Assembly: GCA_946886855.1 (NCBI GenBank)
Contig: CAMPJJ010000044.1
Span: forward strand, 1-42,291
DNA length: 42,291 bases
Direction of reading: 5' to 3'
DNA from: an uncultured Roseateles sp.
GTDB taxonomy: Bacteria; Pseudomonadota; Gammaproteobacteria; Burkholderiales; Burkholderiaceae
Shown in pieces: positions 1-7,987 of this stretch; positions within the stretch are counted from its first letter, which is position 1; every line of letters starts with the position of its first letter. A model generated the notes under the pieces. It was not told the origin of the DNA and searched no databases. It worked only from the letters and a program-made list of their open reading frames with translations. A program made the position numbers and the translations under genes.

Positions 1-830
1 AGGTCGAGGCCCGCAACTTCGACATCCGCAAGCAGCTGCTCGAGTACGACGACGTGTCGAACGACCAGCGCAAGGTCATCTACCAGCAGCGCAACGAGAT
101 CCTCGAAGCGCAGGAAGTGCTCGACCAGATCACCCACCTGCGCAAGGGCACGCTGACGGACGTGGTCCGCGGCTTCGTGCCCGAGGAATCGCTGGAAGAG
201 CAGTGGGACCTGGCCGCGCTGGAGCGCGTGCTGCGCGACGAGTGGAAGCTGGACGTCCCGCTGGGCGACATGCTCAGGAAGAGCGAGACGCTGACCGACG
301 AGGACGTGCTGGACGCCGTGCTGAAGGCGGGCGACGCGTCCTTCCAGGACAAGCTGGACCGCGTCGGCCTCGAGCAGTTCACGCCCTTCATGCGCATGGT
401 GCTGCTGCAGAGCATCGACCAGCACTGGCGCGAGCATCTCGCCTCGCTGGACTACCTGCGCCAGGGCATCCACCTGCGCGGCTACGCCCAGAAGAATCCG
501 AAGCAGGAGTACAAGCGCGAGGCCTTCGAGCTGTTCTCGCAACTGCTGGACGCGGTGAAGCTGGAAGTGACCCGCGTGCTGCTGAACGTGCGCATCCAGT
601 CGCAGGAGGAGGCCACGGCCGCCGCCGATGCGATCGAGCAGCGCGCGGAGAACGTCGGCAACGTGACCTACACGCATCCGAACGAGGACGGCTCGGTGTC
701 GCAGGACGCCGCGCCGATCGCCGGCGGAACCGCGGCCGTGCCGGCCGAGTGGGGCCACGTCGGACGCAACGACCCGTGCCCTTGCGGCAGCGGCAAGAAG
801 TTCAAGAGCTGCCACGGCAAGCTGGCCTGA
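1..830 (+). CDS. secA: SecA preprotein translocase ATPase, C-terminal part (5' end outside window)
   Basis: SecA is the cytosolic ATPase that pushes unfolded preproteins through SecYEG. The reading frame is open from base 3 and codes for the last ~275 residues; the rest lies left of the window. The opening residues ([18 protein letters not shown]) are the conserved start of the helical scaffold/wing region, followed by the block [26 protein letters not shown] typical of SecA. The end carries the zinc-binding SEC-C motif ([19 protein letters not shown]), with the C-x-C-x8-C-H ligand pattern intact. A GC-rich hairpin follows 22 bases after the stop. Identification is secure. Confidence 0.97.
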   Translation, partial: VEARNFDIRKQLLEYDDVSNDQRKVIYQQRNEILEAQEVLDQITHLRKGTLTDVVRGFVPEESLEEQWDLAALERVLRDEWKLDVPLGDMLRKSETLTDEDVLDAVLKAGDASFQDKLDRVGLEQFTPFMRMVLLQSIDQHWREHLASLDYLRQGIHLRGYAQKNPKQEYKREAFELFSQLLDAVKLEVTRVLLNVRIQSQEEATAAADAIEQRAENVGNVTYTHPNEDGSVSQDAAPIAGGTAAVPAEWGHVGRNDPCPCGSGKKFKSCHGKLA

Positions 831-852
831 CCGGTCGCTTCCCGTGAGCTGG

Positions 853-884
853 ACGGCGCCCCTCGCGGGCGCCGTTGTCGTTGT
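853..884 (+). terminator. Rho-independent-like terminator after secA
   Basis: A perfect 9-bp stem (ACGGCGCCC at 853-861, GGGCGCCGT at 867-875) with a 5-base loop is followed by the T-rich stretch TGTCGTTGT. It sits between the convergent secA and the flavoprotein gene and fits secA best. Confidence 0.65.
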
Positions 885-914
885 GCGCCCCGCAGGGACG
901 CGATCGATCCCGGT

Positions 915-1808
915 TCAGAACATCGTCGACCGATGCGCGCCGAGACCGGCCATCGCGCCGTCGGACACGGCGAGGGTGATGTTGCCCGCCGCGCGGGCCG
1001 CGTCGCCGCAGGCGAAGACGTTGGGCACGCTGGTGTCCTGCATCGGACCGACCTTGATGAAAGGTCCCATCGGTCCGTCGTCCATCGTGCAGCCGAGTTG
1101 CGCGGCGACGGTGCTGGACGGCGTCGTCCGCGGCTGGGTGAAGAGGCCGTCCATCTTCAACGTCCGGCCGTCCTGCAGCACTACGTCGGCGAAGCCGTCG
1201 ATGCGGGCGATCCGCGTCGGCTCGACGCGCGTGCCGCGGCGCGCGAATTCGTCGAGGTCCTCGGCGCTGGGCTCGTAGGCGCCGTTCAGGAACAGCGTCG
1301 GCACGCCCCAGTCCGGCAACATCATCGCGTGATGCTGGGCCAGCGGGGACGCGGCGACGATGCCGATCCGGCCCTGGTCCAGTTCGTAGCCGTGGCAGTA
1401 CGGGCAATGGAAGACGCTGCGTCCCCAACGCTCGGCCAGGCCGGGCACGGGCGGCAGTTCATCGCGGACACCGGTGGCGAGGATCAACCGCCCGGCGCTG
1501 ACCGCGACGTCGCTGACGCAGAATTCCAGTCGGCCGTCCGGCGCCACGCGGGCGTCGTCGGCGAGCCCGGACATCCATTGCACGGTCGGATAGAGACGCA
1601 ACTGCCGGCGGGCTTCCTCGGCGATCGCGCCAGGCGCGCGGCCGTCCTGCGTCAGGAAGCCGTGCGCCTCGCCGCCGTGGTCGTCGACGCACTGGTTGCG
1701 TCGCTTCCCCGCGTCGACGACGAGCACCTGGCGACGCGCCCGCGCCAGCTGAAGGGCAGCGGCCATGCCGGCATAGCTGCCGCCGATGACGGCGAAATCA
1801 ATCTTCAT
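915..1808 (-). CDS. Thioredoxin reductase-like NAD(P)/FAD-dependent oxidoreductase
   Basis: A 297-residue flavoprotein of the thioredoxin reductase class. The N-terminal FAD fold has an atypical glycine loop (VIGGSYAG, where classical TrxR has GGGPAG). The redox pair is C135-P-Y-C138 within CPYCHGYE, at the same residue numbers as in E. coli TrxB. A second conserved FAD motif, VFACGDAA, lies near the C-terminus. The ATG at 1808 was chosen because the FAD loop starts five residues later; an upstream in-frame ATG at 1838 would add ten unconserved residues. It overlaps the 3' end of the Rrf2 regulator by 11 bases, so the two are probably one transcript. CPYCHGYE members act as thioredoxin-like reductases or in detoxification; the substrate cannot be read from sequence. 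Confidence 0.88.
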   Translation of the reverse strand: MKIDFAVIGGSYAGMAAALQLARARRQVLVVDAGKRRNQCVDDHGGEAHGFLTQDGRAPGAIAEEARRQLRLYPTVQWMSGLADDARVAPDGRLEFCVSDVAVSAGRLILATGVRDELPPVPGLAERWGRSVFHCPYCHGYELDQGRIGIVAASPLAQHHAMMLPDWGVPTLFLNGAYEPSAEDLDEFARRGTRVEPTRIARIDGFADVVLQDGRTLKMDGLFTQPRTTPSSTVAAQLGCTMDDGPMGPFIKVGPMQDTSVPNVFACGDAARAAGNITLAVSDGAMAGLGAHRSTMF

Positions 1809-2268
1809 GGTGATGCTCCTCGAGCCGATGGGGCGCATGGCCGAGTTCGCCCATGCGCTGATGGAAGTCGCGGGACAGCGTGGCCAGCGTGACCGCGCCG
1901 AGCCGCTTCAGCAGGAGCGCTTCGGCTTCCTGCACGGCGTTGCCGAGCGCGTCGTTGACGGCGCGGGCGACGAGGCATTCCGGGTGCTCCTCGCGGAAGC
2001 CGAGCGACACCAGCGACGGGCCGCCGAGCGCTTCATGCACGTCGCGCAGGGTGAGGCGGTCGAGCGGGCAGGACAACACCCAGCCGCCGCCGTGACCCTT
2101 CGAGGAGGCGACGAAGCCCGCCTCACGCAGGCCGCCCATCAGGCGGCGCAGGACGACGGGGTGGGTCTGCATCGCGGCGGCGAGCGATTCGGAGGTGGCG
2201 GGGCCGTCGCCCTCGGCCATGTGCAGCAGCACGTGGAGGACGTCGGACAGCTGGCTGTTGGATGTCAT
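1798..2268 (-). CDS. Rrf2 family transcriptional regulator
   Basis: A 156-residue Rrf2 protein: an N-terminal winged helix (residues ~5-65, with the family-typical GxGGGWVLS wing) and a C-terminal dimerisation helix. The three-cysteine Fe-S cluster of IscR/NsrR-type members is absent: only C67 and C98 are present. It is therefore more likely a thiol-based or ligand sensor than an Fe-S sensor. It lies first in a two-gene unit with the thioredoxin-reductase-like enzyme (11-base overlap), which suggests redox or electrophile sensing. An 8-bp inverted repeat (2266-2288) includes the start codon, and there is no Shine-Dalgarno upstream of it. Autorepression at a leaderless start is the simplest reading. 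Confidence 0.87.
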   Translation of the reverse strand: MTSNSQLSDVLHVLLHMAEGDGPATSESLAAAMQTHPVVLRRLMGGLREAGFVASSKGHGGGWVLSCPLDRLTLRDVHEALGGPSLVSLGFREEHPECLVARAVNDALGNAVQEAEALLLKRLGAVTLATLSRDFHQRMGELGHAPHRLEEHHHED

Positions 2269-2288
2269 GCAACATTATGAGTTGCATG
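2266..2288. promoter_or_regulatory. Palindromic operator overlapping the Rrf2 start codon
   Basis: CATGCAAC-N7-GTTGCATG is a perfect 8-bp inverted repeat with a 7-base spacer. The left CAT is the regulator's ATG on the minus strand. A CATAAT sequence in the spacer, read on the minus strand, could be the -10 box, which would place transcription initiation at or next to the ATG. Assignment to the Rrf2 protein is inferred from position. Confidence 0.6.
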
Positions 2289-2304
2289 AAATTGTCGATG
2301 CGCG

Positions 2305-2604
2305 ATGAGGGGGTTTTTTGAGCACTGGGCCCGGCTGGGAAGGGCGCTGGAAGACGCTGGGCTGTCGACCAATGAAATGCTCGCGGTCCTGCGAGGCTCG
2401 GAGACTGTCGCCTCAAAGTCGTCCAAGACAAAACGCGCGCTGGACGTTGAGGTGGTCAGTGAAGAAGAGCTTTGGGCGCACAAGCGCGCAAAGCAGGCGA
2501 AGGACATTGCGAACGTGAACTCGGGAAAGGTATCCGCGATGACGATGGGCTGGTTCTCTTCCAAGCGCATCAAGCAGGTTGAGATTCCCGACTCTCCCTA
2601 CTGA
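2305..2604 (+). CDS. Small hypothetical protein, probable foreign or remnant locus
   Basis: A 99-residue soluble protein that I cannot assign to a family. It has a charged middle (EEELWAHKRAKQAKDIANVNSG) and ends in WFSSKRIKQVEIPDSPY. Base composition is clearly less GC-rich than the neighbouring genes and codon use includes AAA, TCA and GAA codons that are rare around it, which suggests transfer. The next frame starts three bases after its stop (ATG 2607), as in a two-gene operon, but that partner is broken. The first gene may therefore no longer be functional. The ATG at 2305 is the first in frame; no good ribosome binding site is visible. Confidence 0.45.
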   Translation: MRGFFEHWARLGRALEDAGLSTNEMLAVLRGSETVASKSSKTKRALDVEVVSEEELWAHKRAKQAKDIANVNSGKVSAMTMGWFSSKRIKQVEIPDSPY

Positions 2605-2606
2605 GC

Positions 2607-2825
2607 ATGACCACTTCGCCGAAGCTTCCCGCCGATGAAGTTCCTCTGACCGATGCGGCCATCGACCGGATCCTATCGGCACACCCAAGAAGACGGTTGC
2701 GTTCACACGGCGCGTGATTGGGAATGCGATGCTGGTGCAACTGCATGAAGGTTTCAGCATCCGGGTGATGGACCCTTTCGATCTGCTCGAGTCACGCCTT
2801 CAGAATGCGGTCGGGGGCGTTCCGC
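2607..2825 (+). pseudogene. Broken second gene of the 2305-2604 locus (nucleotidyltransferase-like C-terminal piece)
   Basis: An ATG at 2607 opens 36 codons (starting MTTSPKLPADEVPLTD) and ends at 2717. A different frame from about 2678 continues with coding-like sequence, including the stretch LHEGFSIRVMDPFDLLESRLQNAVG. That stretch resembles the segment of nucleotidyltransferase-like proteins in which a D-x-x-x-S-R motif follows a beta strand. The frame then runs into the 3' end of the convergent response regulator and stops. The gene therefore has at least one frameshift, probably an internal deletion, and a lost 3' end. Family assignment is by resemblance only. Confidence 0.45.
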
Positions 2826-2831
2826 GATCCC

Positions 2832-3926
2832 TCACACCTCCCACTGCGGATGCATCTCCCTCACCCGCGTGAGCGCCATCGACGCGGCCGCGGTGCGGGT
2901 CTCCACGCCGAGCTTGGCGTGGATGCGCTCCAGGTGCTTCTTCACCGTCGCGGGACTGGCGCCGAGGATCTCGCCGATGTCGCGGTTGATCTTGCCCTTC
3001 ACCACCCAGTAGAGCACCTCCGCCTCGCGCGCCGTCAGGCTGAAGGCCAGGCCCAGCGAGCGGATCACCGCGACGTCCGAGACCTCGCGCATCACGATCA
3101 GCCAGTCGCCGCCGGCGGCCGCGCCCACGCCGGCGACGCCGGGCGTGTCCTCGCCGCCGATGCAGTGATGCAGACGGAAGCTCAGCCGCCGCGCGCCCAG
3201 CTCGGCGCAGAGCCGCGCCGGCTCCGGCGGCGGCATGCCGTCGGCGGGCGTGTGGGCCGCCATCTCATCGAGCGTCTTGCGCAGCCACGCCAGCACCGGC
3301 GGCGGCGTCTGCGGCGCGATCGTGCCGTAGTAGAGCTGCAGCAGCTCGCGCGCCAGCGGCGTCTGCCACAGCAGCCGGCCGGAGGACGCGCGCACCGCGA
3401 TGCTGGCGTAGCCGAAGGCGTCGAGCGCCTGCCGCGTCTGCCGCGCCTGCCGCGCGCCCTGCAGATGGACCTGCATGCGCGCCAGCACCGCGCGGGGGTC
3501 GAGCGGCTTGGTCACGTAGTCGACGCCGCCGGCCTGCAGCGCGGCGACCAGGTGCTCGGTCTCCGTCAGCCCCGTCATGAAGATGATCGGGATGTGCGCC
3601 GTCGACGGATCGGCCTTCAGCCGCCGCGCGACCTCGAAGCCGTCCATGCCCGGCATCATCGCGTCCAGCAGCACGATGTCGGGCCGACCCTGCTGCACGC
3701 AGGCGAGCGCGGCCTCGCCGCTGGTCGCCGCCAGCACGACGTAGCCGTGCTCGTCGAGCGCATCGTGCAGCAGCGACAGGTTGTCGGGCACGTCGTCCAC
3801 CATGAGGACACGATCGCCTTGCTGCTGGTCCAGCAGCGCGGCCACGGCGGAGGGGAGCGGAGAGTTCATCGCAGGTCGTCCAACATCTGTCCGGGACACC
3901 TCCACGGGGATCGCGGGCGTCGTCAT
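2832..3926 (-). CDS. LuxR-type response regulator (REC plus HTH)
   Basis: A response regulator of about 364 residues. It has an N-terminal receiver (VLMVDD acidic pair, phospho-acceptor D88 in VLLDAMMPG, KPLD lysine), a middle region of ~110 residues that looks like a degenerate sensory domain, and a C-terminal LuxR/FixJ-type HTH (LTAREAEVLYWVVKGKINRDIG...ATVKKHLERIHAKL). The start at 3926 lies 8 bases after the stop of the permease-kinase gene, so the two should be co-transcribed and be cognate partners. An alternative ATG at 3869, with GGAC about 8 bases upstream, would remove 19 unconserved residues. The likely target is the divergent urease promoter region; this is inference from context. 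Confidence 0.9.
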   Translation of the reverse strand: MTTPAIPVEVSRTDVGRPAMNSPLPSAVAALLDQQQGDRVLMVDDVPDNLSLLHDALDEHGYVVLAATSGEAALACVQQGRPDIVLLDAMMPGMDGFEVARRLKADPSTAHIPIIFMTGLTETEHLVAALQAGGVDYVTKPLDPRAVLARMQVHLQGARQARQTRQALDAFGYASIAVRASSGRLLWQTPLARELLQLYYGTIAPQTPPPVLAWLRKTLDEMAAHTPADGMPPPEPARLCAELGARRLSFRLHHCIGGEDTPGVAGVGAAAGGDWLIVMREVSDVAVIRSLGLAFSLTAREAEVLYWVVKGKINRDIGEILGASPATVKKHLERIHAKLGVETRTAAASMALTRVREMHPQWEV

Positions 3927-3934
3927 GGCCGCGC

Positions 3935-6900
3935 TCACGCGGGGTTCTCGCTGCGCGCCAGGGCCCGCAGCATCGCTTCGAACTGGAACTGCCGCGCCAG
4001 CGCGCGCTGGGCGTCGCAGAAAGGGCGCCACACGGCGTCGGCCGCTTCGATCGCGTCGAGCTGCTGCAGCACGCCGCGGTAGTAGCCGAGCTGCAGCGCC
4101 TCGCGCAGGCCGGTCAGGCGATCCGCGGGCGGGGTCTCGACCGGCGCGGCGGCCGGCTGAAGATCGGCAGTCGCGCGTTCGGGGCCGACGCGCCAGGACA
4201 GCGACAGCTGCTCGGTGAGCCAGTCCAGCAGCAGCTCGTGGCGGACCGGCTTGAGGATGAAGTCGCGTGCGGCGATGCCGGCATCGTTGTCCTGGCCGCG
4301 TTCGAACGCGTTGGCGGACACCACCGCCACCGCCGGCGCGTTCACGCCCAGGTCGCCCAGCATCCGCCGCAGCCGGCGGATCGTCTCCCAGCCGTCGATG
4401 CCGGGCATCGCCAGGTCCATCAGCACCGCGTCCGGCACCCAGCCGGCGGCGACGAGGTCCAGCGCGTCATGGCCGCTCGACGCGTCGCGCACCGTGAAGC
4501 CGAGCGGCTCCAGCAAGTCGATCAGCAGCTGCCGGTCGTCCGACTCGTTGTCGACGATCAGCACCCGCGGCGAGACGCCGTCCAGGCCGAGCCGCTCCTT
4601 GGCCGCGCGGCGCATGCGCGGCGTGTCCCAGATGCGGCCGTGCAGCTCGGGCAGGAACAGCCGGACGCGGAAGGTCGAGCCGCGGCCGGGCTCGCTGGTC
4701 GCCGACATCTCGCCGCCCATCAGCGCGGTCAGCATCTTGGAGATCGTCAGCCCCAGCCCCGCGCCCGGCGCGCCGCCGGCGCCGCTGGTGCCGCGCGCAA
4801 ACGGCTCGAAGATGCGCGCCAGCTCCGCGGCGTCCATGCCGGGGCCGGTGTCGGCGATCTCCAGCGTCGCCATCTCGCGACCGTGCCGCACGCGCAGCGT
4901 GACCTCGCCCTCGGCGGTGAACTTGATCGCGTTGCCCAGCAGGTTGATCAGGATCTGGCGCAGCCGCTGTTCGTCCGCGCGCACCCATTCGGGCAGGGTG
5001 CCCTGCGGTTCGAAGCGGAAGTGCAGGCCCTTGGCCGCGGCCTGCGGCTCGAACATGTCGGCCAGCTCGCGCAGCAGCTCGTCGAAGCGCACGGGCGCCG
5101 GCTCGAGGCTGAGCCGGCCGGCCTCGATGCGCGCGATGTCCAGCGTGCCGTCGATCAGTTGCATCAGGTGCTCGCCGCCGCGCTTGATGACCTGCACCGC
5201 CTGGCGCCGCTGCGGCGGCAGCGAGGCGTCCGCCGCCATCAACTGCGCGTAGCCCAGGATGCTGTTCAGCGGCGTGCGCAGCTCATGGCTGATGGTGCTG
5301 ATGTAGCGGCTCTTGGCCTGGTTGGCGGCCTCCGCGGCGGCTTGCGCGCGCTCGGCCTGCAGCCGAGCGCCCTGCAGCGCCTCGTCGGTGCGGCGGTGCG
5401 AGGCGATCTCGCGCATCAGCGCCTGCGTCTGCCGCTTCGATTCCTCCTGCGCCACGACGCGGCTCTGGTGCGCCAGGACCAGCCACCATGCGACCGTGCC
5501 CGCCACCAGCAGCAGCGCGAAGAAGGCCTTGAGCATCCCCGCCTTCAGGCTGGCGCGGAGCGCCTCCTGCGCGACGGCGTCGATGAGCGGCAGCTGCTGC
5601 AGCTGCTGGTGATAGAGCAGCCCGAACAGCGTCGCCAGCAGCGGCGTGATCACCAGCATCAGCAGCAGGTAGTGGCCCAGGCCGGTGTCGATGTAGCGCC
5701 AGCTGCGCCGCGGCAGCACGCGGCGCAGGGCGGCGGTCCATTGCGCGGCCAGGCTCGCATGCGGCTTGCACAGGTCGCCGCAGCGCGCGTCCAGCGTGCA
5801 GCACAGCGAGCAGATCGGCCCCCGGTAGGCCGGGCAATGCGCCATGTCCGGACCTTCGTAGTCGCGTTCGCAGATGACGCAGCGGCGCTCGCCGCCGGCG
5901 GTCTCCGTCTGGCATCCCGCGGCCTGGATCTCCGCCAACGGCCGCGCGAGGTAGTAGCGGCCCTTCGTCGCCCACGCGATCAAGGGCGCGGTGACCAGCG
6001 CCGTCACCATCGCGATCGCCGCCGACCACGCCTGGGCGAGGTCGCCCATCATCCCGAGGTGCGCCGCCACCGACAGCACCGAGGCCAGCGCCATCGCCCC
6101 GACGCCGACGGGGTTCACGTCGTACAGGTGCGCACGCTTGAATTCGATGCCCGGCGGCGACAGGCCCAGCGGCTTGTTGATCACCAGGTCCGCGACGACG
6201 GCCATGATCCAGGCGATGGCGATGTTGGCGTAGAGGCCGAGCACGTGCCCGAGCGCCTCGAACACGTTCATCGACATCAGCATGAAGGCGATCAGCGTGT
6301 TGAACACCACCCAGACGACGCGGCCCGGGTGGCTGTGCGTCAGCCGCGAGAAGAAGTTGCTCCACGCCAGCGAGCCCGCATAGGCGTTGGTGACGTTGAT
6401 CTTTAGCTGCGAGACGACGACGAACAGCGCCGTCACCGTGACCGCCCAGCCGTACTGCGGGAACACGTACTCGTAGGCGGCGAGGTACATCTGGTTGGGA
6501 TCGACCGCACGCTCGGCGGGCACGGCGTGGCTGACCGCGAGGTAGGCCAGCAGCGCGCCGCCCAGCATCTTCAGCACGCCCAGCACGATCCAGCCCGGCC
6601 CGCCGGCCAGCACGGCGGCCCACCAGCGCAGGCGGTTCTCCTTCGTCTGGCGGGGCATGAAGCGCAGGTAGTCGGCCTGCTCACCCATCTGGGTGATCAG
6701 CGCCACCCCGACGGTCAGCGCCGCACCGAAGGCGTGCACGTCGAAGGCGGCCGTGCCCGATTGCGACCCAACCTGGGTCGTGATGCCGTCGAACGCACCA
6801 GGGTGAAGCCATCCGACCCAGGCGAAGGGAAGCACCAGCAGCGCCAGCCAGAGCGGCTGGGTCCACAGCTGCAGCCGGCTGATCGCCGAGATGCCGTGCG

Positions 6901-7414
6901 TCACCAGCGGGATCACCACCACGGCGCAGATCAGGTAGCCCCACTGCGGCGGGATGTCGAGCGCCAGCTCCAGCGCATAGGCCATCACCGCCGCCTCGAG
7001 CGCGAAGAAGATGAAGGTGAAACTCGCGTAGATCAGCGAGGTCAGCGTCGAACCGATGTAGCCGAAGCCCGCGCCTCGCGTCAGCAGGTCCATGTCGACG
7101 CCGTGGCGCGCCGCGTAGACGCTGATCGGCAGGCCGGCCAGGAAGATGACCAGCCCCGTCGCCAGGATCGCCAGCGCGGCGTTGGTCCAGCCGTAATGCA
7201 GCAGCAGCGTGGCGCCGACAGCCTCCAGGATCAGGAAAGACGCCGCACCGAAAGCCGTGTTGGCCACCCGCCACGTCGACCAGCGGCGGAAACGCTGCGG
7301 GGTGTAGCGCAGCGCGTAGTCCTCCAGCGTCTCCCTCGCCACCCAGGCGTTGTAGTCCCGCCGCAGCTTGATGATGTGCTGCGGGGCGTCCTGAGGAGGG
7401 AGGGGGGCGTCCAT
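3935..7414 (-). CDS. NCS1-permease / Cys-rich / hybrid histidine kinase fusion sensor
   Basis: A 1159-residue membrane protein. Residues ~45-500 form a complete NCS1 (purine-cytosine permease-like) transporter with about 12 hydrophobic segments. Residues 512-552 are Cys-rich: C512, C515, C527, C535, C538, C539, C545, C549 and H552, which looks like a metal- or cluster-binding module. Two more hydrophobic segments (~580-605 and ~635-660) and a coiled coil precede the HisKA box with H710 in SHELRTPLNS. HATPase motifs follow (NLLGNAIKFT, DTGPGMD, GAGLGLTIS), then a receiver with D1000 (LMDLAMPGIDGW) and a ~75-residue helical tail. It is co-transcribed with the LuxR-type regulator (8-base gap) and divergent from urease. 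Permease-kinase fusions of another transporter class are known (CbrA, SSS family); this one uses an NCS1 domain. The ligand is probably urea or a nitrogenous base (inference). An alternative GTG start lies at 7438. Confidence 0.9.
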   Translation of the reverse strand: MDAPLPPQDAPQHIIKLRRDYNAWVARETLEDYALRYTPQRFRRWSTWRVANTAFGAASFLILEAVGATLLLHYGWTNAALAILATGLVIFLAGLPISVYAARHGVDMDLLTRGAGFGYIGSTLTSLIYASFTFIFFALEAAVMAYALELALDIPPQWGYLICAVVVIPLVTHGISAISRLQLWTQPLWLALLVLPFAWVGWLHPGAFDGITTQVGSQSGTAAFDVHAFGAALTVGVALITQMGEQADYLRFMPRQTKENRLRWWAAVLAGGPGWIVLGVLKMLGGALLAYLAVSHAVPAERAVDPNQMYLAAYEYVFPQYGWAVTVTALFVVVSQLKINVTNAYAGSLAWSNFFSRLTHSHPGRVVWVVFNTLIAFMLMSMNVFEALGHVLGLYANIAIAWIMAVVADLVINKPLGLSPPGIEFKRAHLYDVNPVGVGAMALASVLSVAAHLGMMGDLAQAWSAAIAMVTALVTAPLIAWATKGRYYLARPLAEIQAAGCQTETAGGERRCVICERDYEGPDMAHCPAYRGPICSLCCTLDARCGDLCKPHASLAAQWTAALRRVLPRRSWRYIDTGLGHYLLLMLVITPLLATLFGLLYHQQLQQLPLIDAVAQEALRASLKAGMLKAFFALLLVAGTVAWWLVLAHQSRVVAQEESKRQTQALMREIASHRRTDEALQGARLQAERAQAAAEAANQAKSRYISTISHELRTPLNSILGYAQLMAADASLPPQRRQAVQVIKRGGEHLMQLIDGTLDIARIEAGRLSLEPAPVRFDELLRELADMFEPQAAAKGLHFRFEPQGTLPEWVRADEQRLRQILINLLGNAIKFTAEGEVTLRVRHGREMATLEIADTGPGMDAAELARIFEPFARGTSGAGGAPGAGLGLTISKMLTALMGGEMSATSEPGRGSTFRVRLFLPELHGRIWDTPRMRRAAKERLGLDGVSPRVLIVDNESDDRQLLIDLLEPLGFTVRDASSGHDALDLVAAGWVPDAVLMDLAMPGIDGWETIRRLRRMLGDLGVNAPAVAVVSANAFERGQDNDAGIAARDFILKPVRHELLLDWLTEQLSLSWRVGPERATADLQPAAAPVETPPADRLTGLREALQLGYYRGVLQQLDAIEAADAVWRPFCDAQRALARQFQFEAMLRALARSENPA

Positions 7415-7463
7415 GGGCGGGGTGCCTGGGAAATGCACGAAACATGCCGGGACCGGTCGCGCC

Positions 7464-7567
7464 GGCCGAGGGACCGGGGGCCGTTTCCTCCGTGTCCCTC
7501 CTTCAACTGCCTCCCGGCAGTCGAATTCCCTCCTTGACCTCCGGAAACGGCCCCCGGTCCCTCGGCC
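7464..7567. repeat. Perfect 25-bp inverted repeat with 54-bp spacer in the sensor/urease control region
   Basis: The arm at 7464-7488 (starts GGCCGAGGGACCGGGGGCC) is exactly complementary to the arm at 7543-7567. The core GGGACCGG also occurs as a direct copy at 7449-7456, 21 bases from the copy at 7470-7477, and inverted at 7554-7561. The spacer holds a smaller hairpin (ACTGCC-TCCC-GGCAGT) and TCCCTCCTT twice. It lies in the 192-216 bases separating the divergent sensor and ureA genes. It could be a set of binding sites, an RNA attenuator or a mobile-element remnant. Confidence 0.8.
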
Positions 7568-7600
7568 TTCGATACGCTCGTGGTGTACGCCTCATTGCAC

Positions 7601-7616
7601 CGGCATGGGGCTTGCT
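7601..7616 (+). promoter_or_regulatory. Sigma-54-like -24/-12 element upstream of ureA
   Basis: CGGCAT-N5-TTGCT matches the TGGCAC-N5-TTGCW consensus, with the GG and GC doublets at the required spacing. Caution: transcription would start near 7626, only ~5 bases before the ureA ATG and inside its Shine-Dalgarno AAGGAAG (7621-7627). The match may be chance, or an upstream promoter may be used instead. Confidence 0.3.
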
Positions 7617-7630
7617 AGAGAAGGAAGACC

Positions 7631-7933
7631 ATGGAATTGACGCCTCGCGAAAAAGACAAGCTGCTGATCTTCACCGCCGCGCTGCTCGCCGAGCGGCGAA
7701 AGGCGCGAGGCCTGAAGCTCAACTATCCGGAAGCCGTCGCCTTCCTCAGCGCCGCCGTGATGGAAGGCGCCCGCGACGGCAAGACCGTCGCCCAGATGAT
7801 GAAAGAGGGCCGTGAGCTCCTCACCCGCGACGACGTCATGGACGGCGTGCCGGAAATGATCCCCGACATCCAGGTCGAAGCCACCTTCCCCGACGGCACC
7901 AAGCTCGTCACCGTCCACCAGCCGATCCCCTGA
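7631..7933 (+). CDS. ureA: Urease subunit gamma
   Basis: A 100-residue protein, the usual full length for a free-standing UreA. It starts [14 protein letters not shown] and carries the conserved stretches [16 protein letters not shown] and [26 protein letters not shown]. It is one of three structural subunits of the nickel enzyme that hydrolyses urea to ammonia and carbamate. The start has a strong Shine-Dalgarno (AAGGAAG, 4-10 bases upstream). It is the first gene of ureA-hupE-ureBCEFG. The usual upstream accessory gene ureD is missing; the position is taken by the divergent permease-kinase. Confidence 0.97.
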   Translation: MELTPREKDKLLIFTAALLAERRKARGLKLNYPEAVAFLSAAVMEGARDGKTVAQMMKEGRELLTRDDVMDGVPEMIPDIQVEATFPDGTKLVTVHQPIP

Positions 7934-7987
7934 TCGCGGATCCCCGATCCCAGATCCCCCGATCCATTGATTCCCTTGAGGACAGCG

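Noticed and set aside
1981..2268. Fe-S type Rrf2 (IscR/NsrR) assignment
   Set aside because: Only two cysteines are present and not in the three-Cys cluster pattern.
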